64,000 nt of DNA from Streptomyces sp. NBC_00483 (GTDB taxonomy: Bacteria; Actinomycetota; Actinomycetes; Streptomycetales; Streptomycetaceae). Positions 52,904-61,784 of this stretch are shown piece by piece; position 1 is the first letter of the stretch, and every line of letters starts with the position of its first letter. A program made the position numbers and the translations under genes. The stretch covers positions 9,734,001-9,798,000 of the forward strand of contig NZ_CP107880.1 in assembly GCF_036013745.1 (NCBI RefSeq), in the 5' to 3' direction. A model generated the notes under the pieces. That model did not search any database. It was given only the letters and a program-made list of their open reading frames with translations, and was not told the DNA's origin.

Positions 52904-55111
52904 TCAGGAAGGACCGAAGTCCGAGATCAGCTTGGCCTTGGTGGAGTCGGCCTGCGCGCGAACCGCCTCCACGACATGCGGGTTGAACGCCGAGGTGTCG
53001 AAGTGCCGCACCATGCGGTCGAGGATCGTGCCGGCCTCCTCCACATCGCCCTGGCGGGCATACGCGCGCGCCAGCCTGCGGGTCGCCAGGTTCAGGGTGA
53101 GGTTGTCTACGCCCTTGCCCTGCTGGGAGGCCTTCACGACCGGAGTGAGTTGCTCGATCGCGGACTTGGTGTCCGGAGCACGTACCGTGAGGCCGGTCTT
53201 GTCGGCCTTCAGGCTCTTGAACTCGTGCTCCGCGTTGAGTCCCTTCGCAAGCCGCGCGTACACCGCGAAGGGGTGGTTGGCGTGCCGCTCGATGACCTCT
53301 TGGAGCGCCTCGTTGCCGGTGCGCAGCGACGGTGAGTCGGAGCCGCGCAGCACGAGCAGTTTGCCCTGCTCCTCGCCCATCATCAGCTCGGCGAGCTCGG
53401 AGTCGGCGGCGGTGACCGGGTGGCGTACGACGAGGCGCAGCACCGGCGAGACGATTCGTGAGCCGTCGGAGGCCTGGTAGGAGGCGCGCAACTGGTAGGT
53501 GCCCGGCTGCTGGAAGTAGTGCCCGTCGCCGCCGTAGCCGATGTAGGCGCTGGAGTAGATCGCCGGGCGGTTGGTGTCCAGGCGCACGGTCTCGTCCTGG
53601 TCGACGCACCGCAGCCGCAGCGGTCGGTACAGGACGGTGCGGCCGGAGGGCGGCCGGATGGCGATGTTGACGAGCTCGTCGTCCGGGTGGAGGTGACCGT
53701 GGGTGGAGCGGCCGCGCAGGTCGGTCGTCTCCAACTTCAGCTCCACGACGACCGGTTCACCGAACGCGAAGCCACTCTTGGCGCCCCGCAGACCGAGACG
53801 GAGACCCGATTCGTCGGCGAGCGGCTCGTCGAAGAGTTCGGGCTCGATGTCGGCGGCACCGGTCGCGAACGCGTTGGCGCCCATGATGACGTTGCGGTAG
53901 TAGCCGTGCCGCAGATGGATCAGCTCGTTGTCGGTGAACTGGAACGGGAAGTCGCTCCAGTACGCGGCGGTCCCGGTCGGGCCGGACGAGGACTGGTAGT
54001 TCTGCGGATAGTTCATCCACGACAGATCGCCGAAGCCGCCCTTGGGGCCGAGCGGGGCCGGCGGCCGGGCCAGGTTCTTCTGCCAGGAGTGCAGCAGGTT
54101 GAAGGAGTGCCCGAGCTCGTGCACGTACGTACGGAGCTGGGCGCGCTGCGTCTCGGGGTCGGCGCCCTTGATCAGGTCGTAGAAGACCGCGCAGCCCTGC
54201 CGCTGGAAGGAGTCGGCGGCGTCGAACATGATGCCGCGCACGCCCGTCAGGCCCTCGTAGGCGCCGGCCACGAAGAGCCATGCCTTCCACTGTGGGACGT
54301 TCCGCCACTGGCTGAAGTTGGTCTGCATGGCGCCGTGCAGCTCGGAGTCGCTCCAGCCCGAGGGGCTGTCGGCGACGACATTCGCGGCGCCCGACACCAG
54401 GAGCTGGATACCGGCCTCGGCGTACGCCCCGGGAACGCTCAGCGAGCGGGCGGGACTGCCCGGTGGCCGCGGCAGCGAACCGGTGTTGTAGGCGAGGAAC
54501 GGTATCTTGCCGGTCACCGAGTCCTGTTCCCACGTGAGGGCGCGGAAGTACGGGGAGATGTACGGGCAGAGGTAGCTCGCGCCTGCTTGGCCGGCCACCG
54601 TGAAGAACTGCACGGTGGCGGCGGCAGGCGGCTGCCCGACCAGGCGCCGCGGGATCGTGACCCGCACGACCGGGGCTCCGGCCTGCCAGGTGTAGCTGCC
54701 GAGCCCCTTGATCACGACCTGCGTCGCCGACCACGTGACGGTCGGACCGTGCACGGTGAACGACCCGAAGTACGCGGTCGTCCCACCGGTCGTGGTGAAG
54801 AAGTCGCCGCTGACCCTGCGCAGGACCTTGGACCCGCTGCGCGTGCTGTCGACGTCGACGCGCAGTTCGAGCTGGAAGCCGCCGCCGCTGCTGCGGTACC
54901 GGCCACTTGCCGGGCGGTACCGGGCGACGGCGGCCGTCGCGCCCTCCTGTGTTTCCGAGGTGTCGTGCTGTGCCGACGCCGGCAGTTCTTCGGAGCCGCT
55001 GGTCATGGTGGGTTCCGTGACGGCCTGTTCCGCGGCTTCTTCCTGCTCCTGGCCGCTCGATTCGAAGAAGTCGGCCGATCCGGTTGTCGGGTCCCCGCTC
55101 TGTGATGACAT
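52904..55111 (-). CDS. Metzincin-like zinc metalloprotease-domain protein
   Basis: 735-residue protein not matched to a named family. Residues 331-341 read HELGHSFNLLH, a zinc-binding HExxHxxxxxH with Asn where metzincins have Gly; SWMNYPQ at about 364-370 looks like the Met-turn. Residues 1-60 are acidic and low-complexity; 65-230 are beta-rich; 420-570 contain Ig-like strands (EPVVVELKLETT, GTYQLRASYQ); about 590-735 are helical (TPR-like: NLATRRLARAYARQGDVEEA). There is no signal peptide, so export would need another route. GAAGGA precedes the ATG. Lies 94 bp after two SGRxNP-domain genes. Confidence 0.75.
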   Translation of the reverse strand: MSSQSGDPTTGSADFFESSGQEQEEAAEQAVTEPTMTSGSEELPASAQHDTSETQEGATAAVARYRPASGRYRSSGGGFQLELRVDVDSTRSGSKVLRRVSGDFFTTTGGTTAYFGSFTVHGPTVTWSATQVVIKGLGSYTWQAGAPVVRVTIPRRLVGQPPAAATVQFFTVAGQAGASYLCPYISPYFRALTWEQDSVTGKIPFLAYNTGSLPRPPGSPARSLSVPGAYAEAGIQLLVSGAANVVADSPSGWSDSELHGAMQTNFSQWRNVPQWKAWLFVAGAYEGLTGVRGIMFDAADSFQRQGCAVFYDLIKGADPETQRAQLRTYVHELGHSFNLLHSWQKNLARPPAPLGPKGGFGDLSWMNYPQNYQSSSGPTGTAAYWSDFPFQFTDNELIHLRHGYYRNVIMGANAFATGAADIEPELFDEPLADESGLRLGLRGAKSGFAFGEPVVVELKLETTDLRGRSTHGHLHPDDELVNIAIRPPSGRTVLYRPLRLRCVDQDETVRLDTNRPAIYSSAYIGYGGDGHYFQQPGTYQLRASYQASDGSRIVSPVLRLVVRHPVTAADSELAELMMGEEQGKLLVLRGSDSPSLRTGNEALQEVIERHANHPFAVYARLAKGLNAEHEFKSLKADKTGLTVRAPDTKSAIEQLTPVVKASQQGKGVDNLTLNLATRRLARAYARQGDVEEAGTILDRMVRHFDTSAFNPHVVEAVRAQADSTKAKLISDFGPS

Positions 55112-55205
55112 GACGTCAAGTCCTTCGTTCTGCCTGGGAAATGCTGGAAATGCAGTGGGGCCGGTGGGCGTGGTCCGGGTTGTGGTCCGGGCGCCGCGGC
55201 GCCGG

Positions 55206-55559
55206 TCAGCCGTTCAACTCCCGGCGCAGCAGCACCATGTCGTCCGGATGCACACGGGGGGCGGCGAGGTCGGCCAGCGAGCGTTCCACCGAGCGCCCCT
55301 CATCGTGGAGCTGCCGCTCCGTGCCGCCGCGGTCCCGGACGACGACCACACCACCGGACACCACGATCTCGGTGAACTCGGCCGCCGGGCCGCCGCCACT
55401 GATGCGAAACCCTCGGTAACCGAGGTCCTGAAGCGGCGCGGCCCCGGGAGGAGCCGGTGGCAGGGCGGCGATCCGGGCCACCAGGGCGTCCCCGGTGTCC
55501 GGCGCGAGGCCGAACACCGGATTGCGCCGCCCGCTGTAGAGATCGATCTCGACGTCCAC
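55206..55559 (-). CDS. Small SGRxNP-domain protein
   Basis: 117-residue protein of unknown function. The N-terminus VDVEIDLYSGRRNPVFGLA and the later LGYRGFRI match the N-terminal domain of the next protein upstream (ITADIFSGRPNPVADVT, LGVRGFSIEP), so the two are paralogous domains. The rest is beta-rich (FTEIVVSGGVVVVRDRGG). The GTG at 55559 lies 3 bp after the upstream stop, with AGGTAGCG across the junction, so translation is likely coupled. No signal peptide, Cys or membrane segment. Confidence 0.7.
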   Translation of the reverse strand: MDVEIDLYSGRRNPVFGLAPDTGDALVARIAALPPAPPGAAPLQDLGYRGFRISGGGPAAEFTEIVVSGGVVVVRDRGGTERQLHDEGRSVERSLADLAAPRVHPDDMVLLRRELNG

Positions 55560-55562
55560 CCG

Positions 55563-56477
55563 CTACCTGATCCTTTGGCGTTGCGAATTACAGCCGTAGA
55601 AGTAGCCGCAAAATACCGTGTACGGACCTCGGTTCGCGGTCTCCGGGTTGAATATGACGTTGTTGCTGTTGTCCGTGTTCCGGGCGGCCGTGCCGCCGGG
55701 CTTGTGGCCCCAGAACCCTTCCTTCTGCTTGCGGTACCAGTGGAAGTCGATTCCGGGTGCGATGACCAACGCGACCAAGTAGCGCGGCTTTTCGGTGTCC
55801 GGGAAGCAGTTGAACCGGTGGTGCATTCCGTCGCACAGGGACGCACGCGTCATTTCGGCAGTGCTGATGGCTTTGTACATGCTGCCGCAACCACGGCCCG
55901 GCTGGGCGAACGTATTGGTCCGCCAGTTGCTCGCGTAGTTGTAGCAATTGTTGTTGAGCCGGACGGTGGAGTCGTTGTTCCAGAATCCCGGGTTGAACGC
56001 TCCGAGCTCAATGGTGCAGGTGGCTGCCGGAGTGGTCTCTTCAGGACCGGGCTCCGCCTCCGTCGTCGTGGCCGCGTCCATGACGCTGAGCCGGGTGGCG
56101 GACGACAGCTGCGGGATCAGGTACTCGCGCAGGGTCGAGTCCAGCGGCTGTGCGGGTTCACGGGACGCGGCGGCCTGCCCGCGCTCCATCAACGTCACGA
56201 GCCGCTCGCCGATCTCGGCCGCACGGCCACCGCGTGCCTGCGGCCCGACGGGCAGGTACAGCCTCGGTTCGGCGCCGAAATCGCTTCCGATCTCGTCGTT
56301 GAGCGGTTCGATCGAGAATCCTCGTACTCCGAGCTCGCCCGTGGCGGGCGGGTCGCTGATGAACAGGTTCCTGATGCCGTCCACCTCGCGGAGCAGCGCC
56401 TGTACTTCGCTCTCGTCGGTGACGTCGGCCACCGGATTGGGTCGGCCAGAGAATATGTCGGCCGTGATGCGCAGCAT
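55563..56477 (-). CDS. SGRxNP-domain protein with Cys/His-rich C-terminal domain
   Basis: 304-residue protein of unknown function. Residues 4-58 are the SGRxNP domain (IFSGRPNPV, LGVRGFSIEPL). After a linker rich in Thr/Glu/Pro, residues about 153-300 form a second domain: NNNCYNYASNWRTNTFAQPG (Cys178), DFHWYRKQKEGFWGHKPGG (His246, His258) and a terminal YTVFCGYFYGC. The order Cys...His...Asn/His and the CYNYA start resemble NlpC/P60-like or papain-like amidases, but that is a guess. GGGGGACGG precedes the ATG at 56477. First gene of a leftward set with its paralogue and the metalloprotease. Confidence 0.7.
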   Translation of the reverse strand: MLRITADIFSGRPNPVADVTDESEVQALLREVDGIRNLFISDPPATGELGVRGFSIEPLNDEIGSDFGAEPRLYLPVGPQARGGRAAEIGERLVTLMERGQAAASREPAQPLDSTLREYLIPQLSSATRLSVMDAATTTEAEPGPEETTPAATCTIELGAFNPGFWNNDSTVRLNNNCYNYASNWRTNTFAQPGRGCGSMYKAISTAEMTRASLCDGMHHRFNCFPDTEKPRYLVALVIAPGIDFHWYRKQKEGFWGHKPGGTAARNTDNSNNVIFNPETANRGPYTVFCGYFYGCNSQRQRIR

Positions 56478-56854
56478 GTTTCCGTCCCCCGTTTTTTCGC
56501 GACACTGGTTGCAGGGCAATGACACCTGTTTGTGTCGAGTTCCCGCCGGGCTCCCTGGCTCGGTGGGAAGCCGATCATCGTGCTGTTCGGGTGGGAATGA
56601 CTAGGGGTATATCTCGCGTCGCAGCAAGCGTCAACGCCGACCAAAGGACTGCCGGGGTCATTCGGCCAACAGCTACGGCACTTGCAGCGGATCAATACGC
56701 CATGTTCCCTATCGCGACCGGATATCCGGAAGAAGAGCATTCCACTGGACCGGGTGGCGGGCCGCCGGCATGCGCCTGCGCACCCGCTGGACCGTGATCG
56801 GGGCCCGTCCGGTGCGGGTGGTATTTCGGGAACGCGCACAGTAGAACTGGGCCC
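56478..56854. other. Divergent intergenic region without a gene
   Basis: AT-richer than the surroundings; must hold the promoter of the SGRxNP/metalloprotease set (leftward) and of the small membrane protein (rightward). It contains the palindrome CCGGATATCCGG (56718-56729). TAGAAC (56842-56847) lies 7 nt before the ATG at 56855 and could be a leaderless -10. No coding sequence looks real. Confidence 0.5.
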
Positions 56855-57214
56855 ATGTCCGATCAGTGGCCGTCTCATCACCCGGCACCGGTGCCCGGCC
56901 CGCCCAGCGGGTACGGGCCTCCCCAAGTCCCGCAGCTCGGCGTCGGTTACCGGCGGTGGGCCGGTGTCCTTCTCTGGCTGGCGATCGTCCTGGCGGGCCT
57001 CATGGTGGTGGCGTTCGTGGTCAGCCTCGTGTTCCTGACCAAGGCGGATGCGGACGGGGACAACGCTTCCTACGGCTATCTCGCCCTCTTCCTCTGGTTC
57101 GGGATCGCCGCCGCGATCCCGGTCCTGCTGGCCCTCGGCATCCCGGGTCTGGTCATGACGCGGCGTGTGCGAAGGCAGCGGCACCATCGCCCGCCGCAGC
57201 GACCAACTGGGTAG
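56855..57214 (+). CDS. Small two-helix membrane protein
   Basis: 119-residue protein: Pro-rich N-terminus (HHPAPVPGPPSGYGPP), two hydrophobic helices (WAGVLLWLAIVLAGLMVVAF and YLALFLWFGIAAAIPVLLAL) and a basic tail (RRVRRQRHHRPP), so the tail is probably cytoplasmic. Function unknown. No ribosome site; leaderless start possible. Confidence 0.65.
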   Translation: MSDQWPSHHPAPVPGPPSGYGPPQVPQLGVGYRRWAGVLLWLAIVLAGLMVVAFVVSLVFLTKADADGDNASYGYLALFLWFGIAAAIPVLLALGIPGLVMTRRVRRQRHHRPPQRPTG

Positions 57215-57391
57215 CGGCAGCGAACTCGTCGCCCGCGCGATCCACGTGCTGTGAGACCCGGGGACCGCACCCGGCCGGCTTGGCGTCGTAGCGTGGAACA
57301 GGCCCCGAAATCGCACCATGGAGGACACCATGGGGAGCAGGACCTGCCCGCCAGCGGTGGGTGACCGCAAGCACCCCACGGAGGATTCGAC

Positions 57392-57700
57392 ATGCTGCTC
57401 GCCGCAGAGAAGGGCGACATCACCACGATCATCGGGGGCATCGCCCCCGACTGGGGCCCGTTCGGCGCCCTGGGCAGCGAGGCGAAGACGATGATCCAGG
57501 TCGTCATGGCCGTCGCGATCCTGCTCTGCCTCGGCGTCGCGATCTGGGGCGCCGCGAAGCAGCGGATCGGTGCGACCGCGCTGCGCGACACGTTCAGCGC
57601 CGAACAAGGTAAAGGCCTGATCATCGCCGGGCTCACCGGAGTGTTCATCATCGGCTCGCTCGGCACCGTCTTCACCATCGTGTACGGCATGGCGGTCTGA
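57392..57700 (+). CDS. Small integral membrane protein
   Basis: 102-residue protein with two hydrophobic helices (MIQVVMAVAILLCLGVAIWG and GLIIAGLTGVFIIGSLGTVF) separated by a polar loop AAKQRIGATALRDTFSAEQ. Size and layout recall TrbC/VirB2-like pilin or plasmid-transfer membrane proteins seen in Streptomyces, but no transfer genes are near. GGAGGA 6 nt before the ATG supports the start. 178 bp upstream hold no gene. Confidence 0.75.
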   Translation: MLLAAEKGDITTIIGGIAPDWGPFGALGSEAKTMIQVVMAVAILLCLGVAIWGAAKQRIGATALRDTFSAEQGKGLIIAGLTGVFIIGSLGTVFTIVYGMAV

Positions 57701-57787
57701 CGGCCGTCGGGGCAGTGGCGGTGGTTCAGTTGCACGCGTCCACGGCTTCCTCGCACGCGGGCCGGGACCCTATACGAAGGAGTGGAT

Positions 57788-58411
57788 GTGGAGTCGCCGA
57801 CGAGCAGCACGGTCGAACCGGTCGTCCGTGCGCCCAAGGGCGGCCGACCGCGTGCCACGACCCGGCCCGACCTCGAACGGATCGGCTTCGAACTCTTCGC
57901 CCGGCAGGGCTTCGACGCGACGACCGTCGATGACATCGCGGCCGCGGCGGGCATCGCGCGGCGGACCTTCTTCCGCTACTTCGCGTCGAAGAACGACCTG
58001 GTGTGGGGCGACTTCGAACAGCAACTCGTCGGGTTCCGCGATCTGTTGAACGCCACCGGTCCGAGTGTTCCGATCATGACGGCGCTGCGCGTGGCCGTCG
58101 TAGACTTCAACCGGTTCGACGCCACCGTCGTGCCCTGGCACCGGCAGCGCATGCAGCTGATCCTGACCGTGCCCACCCTCCAGGCCGACGCCACTCTGCG
58201 GTACAGGTCATGGCGCGCGATCGTGACGGACTTCGCGGCCCGGCGCCTCGGCCTCGCCGCGTCCGACGCGGTTCCTCGGCTCTTCGGTCACACGCTCCTG
58301 GCCGCGGCGGTCACGGCGTACGAGCACTGGCTCGCGGTGCCGGACGCGGAGTTGAGCGAGCTGCTCGACACGGCGATCCGGCGCCTCGAGGACGGGCTCG
58401 GCGGGGCTTGA
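57788..58411 (+). CDS. mftR: TetR-type regulator of the mycofactocin cluster (MftR-like)
   Basis: 207-residue TetR-family protein: HTH LERIGFELFARQGFDATTVD then DIAAAAGIARRTFFRYFASK, the FRYF(A/P)SK(N/E)D style typical of mycofactocin-associated regulators. MftR of mycobacteria represses the mft operon and responds to acyl-CoA (known of the family). GTG at 57788 is 5 nt after AAGGAG. Separated from mftA by the inverted mftG. A palindrome in the mftG/mftA gap is its likely operator. Confidence 0.85.
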   Translation: MESPTSSTVEPVVRAPKGGRPRATTRPDLERIGFELFARQGFDATTVDDIAAAAGIARRTFFRYFASKNDLVWGDFEQQLVGFRDLLNATGPSVPIMTALRVAVVDFNRFDATVVPWHRQRMQLILTVPTLQADATLRYRSWRAIVTDFAARRLGLAASDAVPRLFGHTLLAAAVTAYEHWLAVPDAELSELLDTAIRRLEDGLGGA

Positions 58412-58428
58412 GCCGCGTGGTCGGCGCC

Positions 58429-59973
58429 TCAGGGCAGCTCGCGCCGCATCGCGTCGGCGATCAGCTCACCGATCAGCACGGCGGTCGCGGCCGGGCCACG
58501 GTGCGGTGTGTCCGGCAGTATGGACGTGTCCGCGACCCGCAGCCCGCGTATCCCGTGCACACGCCCGTACTGGTCGACGGCGGGGCCCATCGGGACGGTT
58601 CCACAGGTGTGTTGGGCCGTGCCGAGGTGGTCGCGGATCCATGCATCTAGCGCGCGGTCTTCGCGGAGCGCTTCGTAGCCGGGAGCGAGCAGACCGCCGT
58701 CGGAGACCTCGGTGAAGGGCGTGGTGTCCAGGAGCTCGGCCGTGACGCGGACAGCCGCGCGCAGGCGGCGCAGGACTTCGCCGTCGCGCAGATAGTCGTA
58801 GTCGATGGCGGGCGGGACCTCCGGATCGGCGGAGAGCAGCCGGAGCCGGCCGGTGGGGCGCGGCGTCTGGACGGAGGCGAGGAACGAGTGCGGAGCACCA
58901 GGCACCCGGGCGGTCCCGCCGACGAGCCCGGCCATCGGGACCAGTGACTGGAGGATCTCGATGTCGCCCGGGCAACCCGGTGGCCCGCCGGGGGAGTTGA
59001 GGTGCAGACAGTCGCCGAGCCAGCCGGTGGCGGGCGGGCCGAGGTCGTCGCGCGGCTGCCAGTCCAGGAGCAGTTGCGGATGGTCGGAGAGGCGGGCGCC
59101 GACCGCGGGCGCGTCGCGGACGACGGGAACCCCGGCCCGTTCGAGATCAGCGCGCGGGCCGATCCCGGAGAGCAGAAGTAGGTGGGGCGTGACGAGCGCG
59201 CCCGCGCACAGCACCACGCAACCGGCGTCGAGTGTCTCCCGCGCCCCGTCGCGCTCGACCTCGACCCCCGTGGCGCGCCCGCGCTCGACCACCACCCGCC
59301 GTACCGAACAATCGCCCAGCACGGTGAGGTTGGGCCGGTCCTGCACCGGCGTCGGCAGGTAGGCGAGCCCGGTGTTCCAGCGCACGCCGTCGACGGAGTT
59401 CGACGGCACGGGCCCGAAGCCGGGCGGGCCCTGGTCGTTCTTGTCGGGCTCGGAGGCGAAACCCAGTCCCCGGGCGGCCTCGCGGAAGGCCACGGCGGCG
59501 GGGCGGGTCGGCTGTCCGCGCGTGACGGGTATCGGCCCACCGACCCCGTGCACCTCGCCGCGGCCGAAGTCGAGATCGTCCTCCAGGGCGCGCAGCAATG
59601 GCAGCACCCGTTCGTACGCCCAGGCGGGATTCCCGGCCCCGGCCCACCGGGTGAAGTCCTCGCGCCGGGCCCGGACGAAGTACCCGCCGTTGACCGTGGT
59701 GGAGCCGCCCAGCACCCGTCCGCGCGGCACCGACCACGGCCGCTGCGGAGTGAGCCGTACGGCATGGGAGCGGGTGGCGGGATGGTCGGGCCGGGCGCCC
59801 GGTACGAGGCGTGCGTCCAGCAAATCCGGATCGAATGCCGCAGGCACCGGACCGGCCTCCACCAGCAGCACGTTCCGGCCGACGTCCTCGCTCAGTCGCG
59901 CCGCCAGCACGGCACCCGCGCCGCCGGCACCGACGACCAGCACATCGGGGCGAGCGGACGCGATCGGACCCAT
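58429..59973 (-). CDS. mftG: Mycofactocin-associated GMC oxidoreductase MftG
   Basis: About 514-residue FAD flavoenzyme of the glucose-methanol-choline family: dinucleotide fold VLVVGAGGAGAVLAARLSED, LLVEAGP, PRGRVLGGSTTVNGGYFVRA, CVVLCAGALVTPHLLLLSGI and the C-terminal active-site His in TAQHTCGTVPMG followed by VADTSILPDTPHRGP. MftG is linked to re-oxidation of mycofactocinol by the respiratory chain in mycobacteria. Here it is on the opposite strand, between mftR and mftA, and divergent from mftA. ATG at 59973 places the FAD motif normally; a longer frame runs to 60057. Confidence 0.9.
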   Translation of the reverse strand: MGPIASARPDVLVVGAGGAGAVLAARLSEDVGRNVLLVEAGPVPAAFDPDLLDARLVPGARPDHPATRSHAVRLTPQRPWSVPRGRVLGGSTTVNGGYFVRARREDFTRWAGAGNPAWAYERVLPLLRALEDDLDFGRGEVHGVGGPIPVTRGQPTRPAAVAFREAARGLGFASEPDKNDQGPPGFGPVPSNSVDGVRWNTGLAYLPTPVQDRPNLTVLGDCSVRRVVVERGRATGVEVERDGARETLDAGCVVLCAGALVTPHLLLLSGIGPRADLERAGVPVVRDAPAVGARLSDHPQLLLDWQPRDDLGPPATGWLGDCLHLNSPGGPPGCPGDIEILQSLVPMAGLVGGTARVPGAPHSFLASVQTPRPTGRLRLLSADPEVPPAIDYDYLRDGEVLRRLRAAVRVTAELLDTTPFTEVSDGGLLAPGYEALREDRALDAWIRDHLGTAQHTCGTVPMGPAVDQYGRVHGIRGLRVADTSILPDTPHRGPAATAVLIGELIADAMRRELP

Positions 59974-60040
59974 GGGACCGGATCCAATCCCGCCGCGACG
60001 CCGGCGCGCAAGACCCTCGGCGGTACCCGCACCCTTTCTT

Positions 60041-60057
60041 TTGGCATCGCATGCCAA
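60041..60057. promoter_or_regulatory. Palindromic operator candidate between mftG and mftA
   Basis: TTGGCATCGCATGCCAA: perfect 7-bp arms, CGC centre, in the 142-bp gap between the divergent mftG and mftA starts. Position and symmetry suit MftR binding to control both directions. Confidence 0.65.
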
Positions 60058-60115
60058 TACTCTCGAACCCGTTCGCGCACACCCTCAACCACCCATCGGT
60101 ATCAGGGAGTTCCGC

Positions 60116-60259
60116 ATGAACGAGCAGCTCGAAGCCACCGCTGCCCCCGAGGCGCCCGCCGCCTCCACCGCCTCCGCCTCTTCGACCGACGAACCCCTCA
60201 TCGAGGCCGACGACCTGGTCGAAGAGGTGTCGATCGACGGCATGTGCGGCGTGTACTGA
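60116..60259 (+). CDS. mftA: Mycofactocin precursor peptide MftA
   Basis: 47-residue precursor of the redox cofactor mycofactocin. It ends in the diagnostic core IDGMCGVY; the last Val-Tyr is decarboxylated and cyclised by MftC. The leader is Ala/Glu-rich with the acidic stretch EADDLVEEVS before the core. CAGGGAG lies 6 nt before the ATG. mftB starts 2 bp after the stop. Confidence 0.97.
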   Translation: MNEQLEATAAPEAPAASTASASSTDEPLIEADDLVEEVSIDGMCGVY

Positions 60260-60261
60260 TC

Positions 60262-60579
60262 GTGCCCGCCGCCCCCGTCCCGGCCGCCTCCCCCGCCTCC
60301 TCCACGTTCGACCTGGACCGCGCCTGGGACGTGCACCCCCAGGTGTCGGTCAGGCCCGAACCCTTCGGCGCGCTGCTGTACCACTTCGGCACGCGCAAAC
60401 TGTCCTTCCTCAAGGACCGGGGACTGCTCGCCGTCGTCCAGGCGCTGTCGACGTCCGCCACCGCACGCGCCGCCTGCGCGAGCGCCGGCGCCGGTGACGC
60501 GGACACGGCCCGGTACGCACGCGCCCTCGCCGTCCTGGCCCGCTCGTCGATGCTGGTCGAAAGGAGCCCGACACCGTGA
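60262..60579 (+). CDS. mftB: Mycofactocin peptide chaperone MftB
   Basis: 105-residue PqqD-like RiPP-recognition protein that presents MftA to MftC. Typical segment AWDVHPQVSVRPEPFGALLY followed by HFGTRKLSFLKDRGLLAVVQ; the N-terminal 15 residues are a Pro/Ala linker. GTG at 60262, almost touching the mftA stop; its stop overlaps mftC as GTGA. An earlier frame extension through mftA is only open sequence. Confidence 0.93.
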   Translation: MPAAPVPAASPASSTFDLDRAWDVHPQVSVRPEPFGALLYHFGTRKLSFLKDRGLLAVVQALSTSATARAACASAGAGDADTARYARALAVLARSSMLVERSPTP

Positions 60580-61784
60580 CCTCAACTCCCGTGGCCGCCA
60601 AGCCCGGTGAACGCCTGGTGGACCTGTTCGAGTACGGTCTCGACGCGCCGATCTGCCTCACCTGGGAACTCACCTACGCCTGCAATCTGTCCTGCACCCA
60701 CTGCCTGTCCAGCTCCGGCCGCCGCGACCCTCGCGAGCTGTCCACCGCCGAGGCCAAGGCCGTCATCGACGAGCTGGAGGCCATGCAGGTCTTCTACGTC
60801 AACATCGGCGGCGGCGAGCCGACCGTGCGCCCCGACTTCTTCGAGCTGCTCGACTACGCCACCGCCCACCACGTCGGCGTCAAGTTCTCCACGAACGGCG
60901 TGCGCATCACGCCGGAGGTCGCCCGGCGCCTCGCCGCCAACGACTACATCGACGTACAGATCTCCCTCGACGGAGCCACGCCCGACGTCAACGACGCAGT
61001 GCGCGGGGCGAGTTCGTACGACACGGCCCTGCGCGCGATGCGCAATCTGTCCGACGCTGGCATGAAGAACTTCAAGCTCTCCGTCGTCTGCACCCGCCAC
61101 AACATCCCGCAGATGGACGACTTCAAGGCGCTCGCCGACGAGTACGGCGCCCAACTCCGCCTCACCCGCCTTCGCCCCTCCGGGCGCGGCGCCGACGTGT
61201 GGGACGAGCTGCACCCGCTGCCCGCCCAGCAACGCCAGCTCTACGACTGGCTGGTGGCGCACGCCGGCGAGGTCCTCACCGGCGACTCGTTCTTCCACCT
61301 GTCCGCCTACGGAGAGGCGCTGTCGGGCCTGAACCTGTGCGGAGCGGGCCGCGTCGTCTGTCTCATCGACCCCGTAGGGGACGTGTACGCCTGCCCGTTC
61401 GCCATCCACGACGAGTTCCTCGCGGGGAGTGTGCGCGAGGCGGGCGGCTTCGCCGGTGTGTGGCGGGAGTCGGACCTCTTCCTCCGGCTGCGCGAGCCGC
61501 AGCAGGGCGGGGCCTGCGCGTCCTGCACGTTCTACGACACCTGCAAGGGCGGCTGCATGGCCGCGAAGTTCTTCACCGGCCTGCCGCTGGACGGCCCCGA
61601 CCCGGAGTGCGTCCAGGGGTACGGGGAGCAACTCCTCGCGGAGCGCGCCCGGGACGGTGCCACGATCCCGAAGCCGTCCGGAGACCACTCCCACCGCACC
61701 GGCCCCGTCGTCGTGCCGCTCACACGGCGGCCGCCCGTGTCGGACTGCGACGAGAACCCAGTAGCAGGACTGAGAACCCAGTAG
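60576..61784 (+). CDS. mftC: Mycofactocin radical SAM maturase MftC
   Basis: 402-residue radical SAM/SPASM enzyme that oxidatively decarboxylates and crosslinks the C-terminal Val-Tyr of MftA. The SAM cluster motif is C36-x3-C40-x2-C43 (YACNLSCTHC); SPASM cysteines appear in LNLCGAGRVVCLIDP, VYACPFAIH and CASCTFYDTCKGGC. GTG at 60576 overlaps mftB. The last residues (NPVAGLRTQ) come from a 20-bp tandem repeat that runs past the stop codon, so this C-terminus is probably not conserved. Confidence 0.96.
   Translation: MTSTPVAAKPGERLVDLFEYGLDAPICLTWELTYACNLSCTHCLSSSGRRDPRELSTAEAKAVIDELEAMQVFYVNIGGGEPTVRPDFFELLDYATAHHVGVKFSTNGVRITPEVARRLAANDYIDVQISLDGATPDVNDAVRGASSYDTALRAMRNLSDAGMKNFKLSVVCTRHNIPQMDDFKALADEYGAQLRLTRLRPSGRGADVWDELHPLPAQQRQLYDWLVAHAGEVLTGDSFFHLSAYGEALSGLNLCGAGRVVCLIDPVGDVYACPFAIHDEFLAGSVREAGGFAGVWRESDLFLRLREPQQGGACASCTFYDTCKGGCMAAKFFTGLPLDGPDPECVQGYGEQLLAERARDGATIPKPSGDHSHRTGPVVVPLTRRPPVSDCDENPVAGLRTQ

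Noticed and set aside
56519..56797. 92-codon plus-strand frame in the gap after the SGRxNP genes
   Set aside because: Composition is low-complexity, there is no ribosome site and the stretch is better explained as a divergent promoter region.
57392..57700. Conjugative or integrative element marked by a pilin-like protein
   Set aside because: No Tra, Rep, integrase, att-like repeat or tRNA is present nearby; a small two-helix protein alone does not support it.
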